Below are positions 1 to 4,340 of a stretch of DNA of 5,648 bases, in pieces. Position numbers and translations under genes: made by a program. The DNA lies in contig JASLHP010000253.1 in NCBI GenBank assembly GCA_030149625.1, positions 1-5,648 of the forward strand, in the 5' to 3' direction. Below the pieces are notes generated by a model that searched no databases, was not told where the DNA came from, and saw nothing but the letters and a program-made list of their open reading frames with translations. The number at the start of each line of letters is the position of its first letter. Position 1 is the stretch's first letter. This stretch comes from Solirubrobacteraceae bacterium. GTDB lineage: Bacteria; Actinomycetota; Thermoleophilia; Solirubrobacterales; Solirubrobacteraceae.

Positions 1-1049
1 AGCAGCTCGAGCGCTGGGTCGACAACGGGATCGTCGAGGAGTCCTTCGCGGCGGCGGTCGGAATGGTCGTCGAGCACCCCGAGTGGCTCTCGCTTCCCGG
101 CCGCACGATCGCGGTGATCGGAGCCGGCTCGGAGATGGGTCCGTTCGGACCGCTCTGTACGTGGGGCGCCGACCTCCTCGCGATCGACCTGCCCGACAGC
201 TCGGTGTGGTCGCGCGTGCAGGAGACGGCGCGTGCCGGCGCCGGACGCGTGCGTATGCCGATGGCCGAAGACGGCAGCGCCGGCGCCGACATCGTCGCCG
301 ACCTGCCCGCGTTGCACAGCTGGCTGGCCGAGAGCCTGGCGCAGGGCGACGGCAGCTCCGTGCTCGGCATGTACGCGTATGCAGATGGCGGCGCGCACGT
401 GTTGCTCAGCGGCGCGTTCGACGCCCTGGCGACGCGGATCGCCGACGCCGACCCCTCGACTGCGATCGCGTATCTCGCGACGCCGACCGACGCTTACATC
501 GTCCCGGCGGCGACCGCCGAACGGGCGCGCGCCGCCTACGACTCACGGCGCGCCCGCAAGCTCGCGCAGGCGCCGCTGAAGCTCGTCTCCGGCGGACGCC
601 TTTACCGCCCCGCGTACACCGAGCCGGTGCCCGTCGCCGACGCGCTGATCGAGCAGCAGGGCCCGAACTACGCGGTCGCCAAGCGCCTGCAGCGCTGGCG
701 CGGCATCAGCGCCGCGGCCGACGGCCGGCCCGTCTCGTTCAACGTCGCGCCCGCGACGTGGACGCGCTCGGTCACGAAGAACCGCGTGCTCGCCGCCGCC
801 TATGCGGGTGCCGGACTGTTCGGCATCGAGATCTTCGAGCCGGCGACGACACGGGTCCTGATGGCCGCGCTGCTGGTCCACGATCTCAACACCGGCCCGT
901 CTCGCGAGCGCGCCCCGGAGGAGCTGTTCAGCGAGGGGGCCGCGCACGGCGGGTTGTGGACCGCCGGATACGAACCGCGGTCGGCACTCGTGCTCGCGGC
1001 GCTCGCTGGGTTCCCGTCGAGCCTCGTCAAAGGAGGGCAGCGAACGTGA
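1..1049 (+). CDS. Conserved Rossmann-fold protein of unknown function (5' partial)
   Basis: Only the C-terminal 348 residues are visible, and the first complete codon is at position 3. The frame is open to the left edge. The first in-window ATG (63) has no Shine-Dalgarno sequence and sits inside a continuous helix-like stretch, so the true start lies upstream. A nucleotide-binding Rossmann motif is visible: a beta strand (TIAVIG), then GAGSEMG (G40, G42, G46 of the visible residues), and a second strand ending in D62 (LLAID). An acidic residue there usually favours NAD(H) over NADP(H), which is an inference. The second half has conserved-looking blocks: LATPTD (residues 158-163), QQGPNYAVAKRLQRW (218-232), and the run from VSFNVAP to SVTKNR with FGIEIFEP just beyond. 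It matches no enzyme family I can name, and no catalytic residue is evident. The stop overlaps the desaturase start in GTGA, so the two are probably translated together. The gene is surely real; its function is unknown. Confidence 0.85.
   Translation, partial: QLERWVDNGIVEESFAAAVGMVVEHPEWLSLPGRTIAVIGAGSEMGPFGPLCTWGADLLAIDLPDSSVWSRVQETARAGAGRVRMPMAEDGSAGADIVADLPALHSWLAESLAQGDGSSVLGMYAYADGGAHVLLSGAFDALATRIADADPSTAIAYLATPTDAYIVPAATAERARAAYDSRRARKLAQAPLKLVSGGRLYRPAYTEPVPVADALIEQQGPNYAVAKRLQRWRGISAAADGRPVSFNVAPATWTRSVTKNRVLAAAYAGAGLFGIEIFEPATTRVLMAALLVHDLNTGPSRERAPEELFSEGAAHGGLWTAGYEPRSALVLAALAGFPSSLVKGGQRT
1029..1037 (+). promoter_or_regulatory. Strong Shine-Dalgarno site for the desaturase
   Basis: The sequence AAAGGAGGG lies inside the last codons of the upstream gene and ends 8 nt before GTG 1046. 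It is the strongest ribosome binding site in the window. It fixes the desaturase start at 1046, although the same frame stays open upstream to about position 83. Confidence 0.85.
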
Positions 1050-1960
1050 CACGTCTGGAGCGAAACGCCAACATCGCGGCGGTGGTGGTCCCGTTCGTGG
1101 CCGTCGTCGTCGCGGCCATGCTGCTGTGGCACCAGTTCCTCGGATGGCGCGATCTGGCGATCTTCGCGGTCATGTACGCGCTCAGCGCGGTCGGCGTGAC
1201 CGTCGGCTACCACCGCCTGCTCACCCACCGCGCGTTCCAGACCCGGGCATGGATGCGGTACGCGCTCGCGATCATGGGCTCGCTCTCGGTGCAGGGCGGC
1301 GTGATCGACTGGGTGGCCGACCACCGCAAGCACCACACGTTCACCGACGAAGAGGGCGACCCGCACAGCCCCCACGCCGGTGCGGGCGCGGGGCTGCGGG
1401 GGATGGCGACCGGGCTCTGGCACGCGCACGTGGGATGGCTGTTCGAGACCCACGGCCAGGCCTCCTCGAAACGGTTCGCACCGGATCTCGTCAAGGATCC
1501 GACGATGCGCCGCATCAACCGCGGCTTCCCGCTGATCGCGCTGGGGAGCCTGCTCGTGCCGTTCGTGGCGGGGCTCGTGCTCAGCGGTGGCTCGCTCGTC
1601 GCGGGCGGCCTGTCGGCGCTGCTGTGGGCGGGGCTCGTGCGGATCTTCCTCGTGCACCACGTGACGTGGAGCATCAACTCGATCTGCCACTTCTTCGGCA
1701 AGCGGCGTTTCGACACCGACGACTACTCGACGAACGTGTTCTGGCTCGCGCTGCCGTCGCTCGGCGAGGCCTGGCACCACAACCACCACGCGTTCCCGCA
1801 GTCGGCGTTCCACGGCCTGCGCTGGTACGAGCTGGACCCGTCGGGCTGGCTGATCCTCGGCATGGAGCGAGTGGGTCTGGCGTGGGACGTGGTGAAGGTG
1901 TCGCCGGAGAAGGCGAGCGCAAAGCTGGCGGAGCGCACCGAGCGCACCGTGTCCGTCTGA
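1046..1960 (+). CDS. Membrane acyl-CoA (fatty acid) desaturase, stearoyl-CoA delta-9 type
   Basis: This 304-aa di-iron membrane enzyme would introduce a cis double bond into acyl chains using O2 and electrons from a partner. All three histidine boxes are intact: HRLLTH (56-61), HRKHH (93-97, followed by TFTDEEGDPHSP) and HHNHH (244-248, in GEAWHHNHHAFP). The family motifs WHAHVGW (125-131) and NSICH (211-215) are also present. Hydrophobic spans at about 10-28, 37-54, 72-90, 162-180 and 183-203 fit the usual four-helix core with cytoplasmic histidines. The length is normal for bacterial forms without a fused cytochrome b5 domain, and there is none here, so electrons must come from elsewhere. 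GTG 1046 is chosen because of the Shine-Dalgarno site and the 4-nt overlap with the preceding gene. The family is certain. The delta-9 position is the commonest activity of this family and is inferred, not read from the sequence. Confidence 0.95.
   Translation: MTRLERNANIAAVVVPFVAVVVAAMLLWHQFLGWRDLAIFAVMYALSAVGVTVGYHRLLTHRAFQTRAWMRYALAIMGSLSVQGGVIDWVADHRKHHTFTDEEGDPHSPHAGAGAGLRGMATGLWHAHVGWLFETHGQASSKRFAPDLVKDPTMRRINRGFPLIALGSLLVPFVAGLVLSGGSLVAGGLSALLWAGLVRIFLVHHVTWSINSICHFFGKRRFDTDDYSTNVFWLALPSLGEAWHHNHHAFPQSAFHGLRWYELDPSGWLILGMERVGLAWDVVKVSPEKASAKLAERTERTVSV
1931..1949 (+). repeat. Tandem 9-bp duplication at the desaturase C-terminus
   Basis: GAGCGCACC occurs twice in direct succession, and a tenth base also matches. 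It encodes Glu-Arg-Thr twice (residues 296-301) in the hydrophilic tail just before the stop. It is in frame and probably a harmless slippage duplication. Confidence 0.7.
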
Positions 1961-2038
1961 TCTTTTTTTTGGAGGGGATGACCCTGTTCCGTACTCCCGT
2001 CGGCGCCTGCCGGTGCGTAGCGGGGTAGCTTTCCTGCG
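1961..2038. other. Intergenic gap with T8 run
   Basis: This 78-bp gap begins right after the desaturase stop with a run of eight T residues (1963-1970), which stands out in DNA this rich in GC. It looks like the U-tract of an intrinsic terminator. However, the only pairing I find upstream is CGGA (1929-1932) with TCCG (1952-1955), a 4-bp stem with a 19-nt loop and a 7-nt gap before the T run, so a classic terminator is not supported. GGAGGGG (1971-1977) touches an ATG at 1978 that opens a 16-codon frame ending at 2028. The right end carries the promoter for the next gene. Confidence 0.5.
2026..2031 (+). promoter_or_regulatory. -10 box of a probable leaderless promoter for the TrhA-like gene
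   Basis: TAGCTT matches the TANNNT -10 consensus. Seven bases separate it from ATG 2039, so transcription would begin at or within a base or two of the start codon. No Shine-Dalgarno sequence lies before this ATG. I see no good TTGACA-like -35 box around 2002-2009. The same arrangement precedes two other genes in the window, which raises confidence. Confidence 0.55.
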
Positions 2039-2716
2039 ATGACCACGGCCGGAGTTCAGGAGATCGCCGCCAGGAAGGTCAAGCCGCGCCTGCGGGGCGT
2101 CTCGCACGAGTACGCCTTCTTCGTCTCGATCGCGACCGGCGTCGCACTGATCGCAGCCGCCTCCGATGCGCGCGCGAGGCTCGCGGCCTCGGTCTACGCC
2201 GTCGCGGTCACGGCGCTGTTGGGCACAAGCGCGCTGTATCACCGAGTCACCTGGCGCCCGCGCGCGCGGCGCTGGATGCGCCGGCTCGATCACTCGATGA
2301 TCTTCGTGCTGATCGCGGGCACCTACACGCCGGTCTGCCTGCTCGCGCTGCACGGCTCGCTCGCCCGGACGGTGCTGATCGTCGTGTGGGCGGGAGCGCT
2401 CGGCGGGGTGATCTTCAAGCTGCTGTGGATCGACGCGCCGAAGTGGCTGTTCGCGCTCGTGTACATCGCGCTCGGCTGGGTCTCGGCGGCCGTGTTCGGC
2501 GAGCTGCCCGCCGCCGTCGGCTGGCTCGGCGTCGCCGGGCTCGCCGCGGGCGGGCTCCTCTACACGGCGGGCGCCGTCGTCTACGCCGCGGAACGCCCGA
2601 ACCCGTGGCCGCGCACGTTCGGCTACCACGAGGTCTTTCACGCCTTCGTGCTGGCCGCGGCCGCGTTGCACTACGCGGTGATCTACTTCGCCGTGCTGCC
2701 GCACGCGCGCGGCTGA
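2039..2716 (+). CDS. trhA: Hemolysin III / PAQR-family membrane protein (TrhA/YqfA-like)
   Basis: This 225-aa integral membrane protein has the length and seven-helix hydrophobic pattern of the bacterial hemolysin III group in the PAQR superfamily. The N-terminal signature KPRLRGVSHE (15-24) precedes the first helix. The putative metal-site residues of the superfamily are all present: SxxxH (S64 and H68 in SALYHR), D84 in RRLDHSMIF, and HxxxH (H197 and H201 in GYHEVFHAF). GTYTP (94-98) and RPNPWPRTFGYHE (186-198) are also typical. Despite the name, a haemolytic role is doubtful for most members; homologues have been linked to membrane energetics and lipid homeostasis. The gene symbol reflects family membership only. 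The start at ATG 2039 fits a leaderless mRNA. The gene follows the desaturase in the same direction, but the 78-bp gap and its own -10 box argue for separate transcription. Family assignment is secure; the physiological role is not. Confidence 0.93.
   Translation: MTTAGVQEIAARKVKPRLRGVSHEYAFFVSIATGVALIAAASDARARLAASVYAVAVTALLGTSALYHRVTWRPRARRWMRRLDHSMIFVLIAGTYTPVCLLALHGSLARTVLIVVWAGALGGVIFKLLWIDAPKWLFALVYIALGWVSAAVFGELPAAVGWLGVAGLAAGGLLYTAGAVVYAAERPNPWPRTFGYHEVFHAFVLAAAALHYAVIYFAVLPHARG
2698..2713. terminator. Possible bidirectional hairpin at convergent gene ends
   Basis: GCCGC (2698-2702) pairs with GCGGC (2709-2713) around a 6-nt loop, just before the TrhA-like stop codon. The two convergent genes end only 10 bp apart, so any terminator must overlap coding sequence. 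The stem is only 5 bp and no T run follows on either strand, so the call is weak. Confidence 0.25.
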
Positions 2717-2726
2717 GCGGAGGGCG

Positions 2727-3446
2727 TCAGGGGAACAGGTGCCGGCTCGGGCACATGCGCGCGAGCGCGCATTCCACGCACGCGGGCCGGCGCGCGTGGC
2801 AGGTGCGCCGGCCGTGCCGCAACAGGTTCACGTGCAGCTCCAGCTCTTCACCGCGCGGGGTGAGCGCGAGCATCTGGTCGTGCAGCTCCTCGAACGGCGC
2901 GCCCTCGCGCAGCAGCCCCAGGCGGCCGCCCACCCGCGAGACGTGGGTGTCCACCGGGACGTCGTGCAGGCCGTATGCGAACAGCAGCACGCACGCGGCC
3001 GTCTTGCGCCCGACGCCGGGCAGCGCGACGAGGTACTCGCGCGCCTCGTCCAGGGGCGCTCGCGGCAGCCAGTCCAGCGACAGCTCGTGACCCGGGTCTC
3101 TCGGGTCGTCGGCGATCGCGCGAAGGATCGCCTGGATCCGCCCCGACTTGACTTTGGAGATCCCGCCGGGGCGGATCGCCTCCTCGACCTCGGCCACGGG
3201 CGCGTCTCGAACCTGCTCCCAGGTCGGCAGGCGCTCGCGCAGTCGCAGGTAGGCGACGTCGCGGTTGCGGTCGTTGGTCGACTGCGAGAGCACGGTGAGG
3301 ATGAGCTCGGCGATCGGGTGCCCGTGCGGGGCCATCAGCGGGGTGCCGTAGAGGACCCGCAGGCGGTCGCGGACCCTGCGCACGCGGGCAGGAGCAGGGG
3401 CACGCCAGGCGGCGCGGCGAGCGCGGCTCGTGGCTGCGGGCGTCAC
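2727..3446 (-). CDS. Endonuclease III-type DNA glycosylase/AP lyase with [4Fe-4S] cluster
   Basis: This 239-aa base-excision-repair enzyme of the HhH-GPD superfamily would remove oxidised pyrimidines or related lesions and nick the abasic site. The helix-hairpin-helix LPGVGRKTAA (142-151) contains the catalytic lysine position K148. VDTHVSRV (165-172) supplies the catalytic aspartate D166. The cluster cysteines C216, C223, C226 and C232 have the exact C-x6-C-x2-C-x5-C spacing. The segment LILTVLSQSTNDRN (48-61) replaces the LSAQATD of Escherichia coli Nth. GGISKVKSGRI (94-104) is also family-like. The frame stays open to 3605, but GTG 3446 is preferred: it is 7 nt after a TACGGT -10 box on the same strand, and longer versions would run into the divergent gene. 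An Arg/Ala-rich tail of about 20 residues precedes the core. The gene converges on the TrhA-like gene and diverges from the hydrolase. It could be a divergent Nth paralogue with a different lesion preference, so I give no symbol. Confidence 0.92.
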   Translation of the reverse strand: MTPAATSRARRAAWRAPAPARVRRVRDRLRVLYGTPLMAPHGHPIAELILTVLSQSTNDRNRDVAYLRLRERLPTWEQVRDAPVAEVEEAIRPGGISKVKSGRIQAILRAIADDPRDPGHELSLDWLPRAPLDEAREYLVALPGVGRKTAACVLLFAYGLHDVPVDTHVSRVGGRLGLLREGAPFEELHDQMLALTPRGEELELHVNLLRHGRRTCHARRPACVECALARMCPSRHLFP

Positions 3447-3453
3447 GCCGAGC

Positions 3454-3459
3454 ACCGTA
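3454..3459 (-). promoter_or_regulatory. -10 box of a probable leaderless promoter for the glycosylase
   Basis: Read on the minus strand this is TACGGT, a TANNNT match, with 7 nt between it and GTG 3446. No Shine-Dalgarno sequence precedes that GTG. It decides the start between several in-frame GTG codons. No clear -35 element is seen at 3476-3483. Confidence 0.45.
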
Positions 3460-3487
3460 CTGGCTGCCTGCCTGGAGTGATGGGGGG

Positions 3488-3493
3488 TATTTT
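3488..3493 (+). promoter_or_regulatory. -10 box of a probable leaderless promoter for the hydrolase
   Basis: TATTTT, continuing into a fifth consecutive T (3490-3494), is a good -10 match and the most AT-rich spot in the region. Six bases separate it from GTG 3500, and no Shine-Dalgarno sequence is present. This fits transcription starting at the start codon. Confidence 0.6.
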
Positions 3494-3499
3494 TGCCGC

Positions 3500-4339
3500 G
3501 TGGCCGAGGTCTCAGAGCACCAGGACGAGATCGCGATCCCGTCGACGCTCGGCGGCCCGATCCCGGTGTTCTGGCGCAGCGCGCCGGTGCCCGGGGACGG
3601 CCCAACGCCGCTCTACGTGCACGGCGTGCCGAGCAGCTCCGACGACTGGGTCTCCTTCTTGGAACGCACAGGGGGGATCGCTCCGGACCTGCCCGGCTTC
3701 GGGCGCTCGGGCAAGCCCGGTTATCTCGACTACTCGATGGAGGAGTACGACCGCTTCCTCGAGCGCTTTCTCGACGACCGCGGGCTCGACCGCGTCAGCC
3801 TCGTGGTGCACGACTGGGGCGCCGTCGGCCTGCTGACGGCGCAGCGCATGCCCGAGCGCATCGCGCGCCTGGTGATCGTCAACTCCGTGCCGTTCCTGCC
3901 CGGCTACCGCTGGCACCGCACCGCACGCATCTGGCGCACGCCGCTGCTCGGCGAGTTCTCGATGGGGATGACCTTCAGGTTCACGATGCGTCAGCTCACG
4001 CGCGAGTCGAACGTCACTCCGGGCCCGCTGCCGGAGGAGTGGATCGCCGGCACGTGGGAACACTTCGACCAGGGCACCCAGCGCGCGATCCTGCGCCTGT
4101 ACCGGAGCTCCCCACCGGCGAAGCTCGAGGCGGCCGGCGCGCGCCTCGGCGAGCTGGACGTCCCGGCGCTCGTCGTCTGGGGCACCGCCGACCCCTACAT
4201 CCCGGCGCACTTCGGGCGCGACTACGCGGCGGCGCTGCCCCAGGCCGAGCTGGCCGAGTACCCGGATGCAGGGCACTGGGGCTGGTTCGACCGCCCCGAC
4301 ATGGTCGATCGCATCGCCGCCTTCCTGAGCGAAGGGTGA
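3500..4339 (+). CDS. Alpha/beta-hydrolase with Asp nucleophile, epoxide hydrolase / haloalkane dehalogenase class
   Basis: This 279-aa soluble hydrolase has no signal peptide. The oxyanion-side motif is HGVP (41-44), followed by DLPGFGRSGKP (63-73). The nucleophile elbow VVHDWGAVGL (102-111) carries aspartate D105, not serine, so an ester is formed with an alkyl group from an epoxide or alkyl halide. The acid is probably D231 (WGTADPYIP) and the base H259 (DAGHWGWF). The cap covers about residues 132-205. Y201 in LYRSSP lies 30 residues before the acid, the spacing of the second ring-opening tyrosine in soluble epoxide hydrolases (Y466/D496 in human sEH). The first cap tyrosine is not evident: none lies between 137 and 200. 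Haloalkane dehalogenases often have HGNP, but here the Asn is Val; W106 next to the nucleophile is compatible with them. An epoxide hydrolase-like activity is slightly favoured. The start is GTG 3500, apparently leaderless. The membrane protein gene begins one base after the stop. Confidence 0.9.
   Translation: MAEVSEHQDEIAIPSTLGGPIPVFWRSAPVPGDGPTPLYVHGVPSSSDDWVSFLERTGGIAPDLPGFGRSGKPGYLDYSMEEYDRFLERFLDDRGLDRVSLVVHDWGAVGLLTAQRMPERIARLVIVNSVPFLPGYRWHRTARIWRTPLLGEFSMGMTFRFTMRQLTRESNVTPGPLPEEWIAGTWEHFDQGTQRAILRLYRSSPPAKLEAAGARLGELDVPALVVWGTADPYIPAHFGRDYAAALPQAELAEYPDAGHWGWFDRPDMVDRIAAFLSEG
4331..4336 (+). promoter_or_regulatory. Ribosome binding site for the membrane protein gene
   Basis: GAAGGG lies in the last codons of the hydrolase and ends 4 nt before GTG 4341. 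The spacing is short but usable, and the stop codon nearly touching the next start points to translational coupling. It supports 4341 as the start, since the next in-frame ATG is about 290 nt downstream. Confidence 0.5.
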
Positions 4340-4340
4340 G

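Larger units (their letters stand above)
3447..3499. promoter_or_regulatory. Divergent promoter region
   Basis: This 53-bp spacer separates two genes that point away from each other. It holds two back-to-back -10 boxes, TACGGT on the minus strand (3459-3454) and TATTTT on the plus strand (3488-3493), with 28 bp between them. A G6 run (3482-3487) abuts the plus-strand box, and a short direct repeat, GCCTGCCTG, lies at about 3466-3474. The two RNA polymerase footprints must overlap, so the two promoters may compete. I see no convincing palindromic operator. Confidence 0.5.

Noticed and set aside
83..1045. A possible N-terminal extension or fusion of the desaturase, since its frame is open upstream
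   Set aside because: The extension is Arg-rich nonsense overlapping the Rossmann gene in another frame. The strong Shine-Dalgarno site before GTG 1046 and the normal 304-aa length fix the start there.
800..2704. A 634-codon minus-strand open frame opposite the desaturase and TrhA-like genes
   Set aside because: It covers two unmistakable plus-strand genes and encodes an Arg/His/Gln-rich sequence without motifs. It results from the scarcity of stop codons at high GC.
3447..3605. A longer glycosylase starting as far upstream as 3605
   Set aside because: The extra residues would overlap the hydrolase coding region, are Arg/Pro/Ser-rich without family similarity, and would place the -10 box inside the gene.
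2739..3836. A 365-codon plus-strand frame across the glycosylase and hydrolase
   Set aside because: It is antisense to the glycosylase, which has catalytic and cluster motifs, and out of frame with the hydrolase. Its composition is low-complexity.
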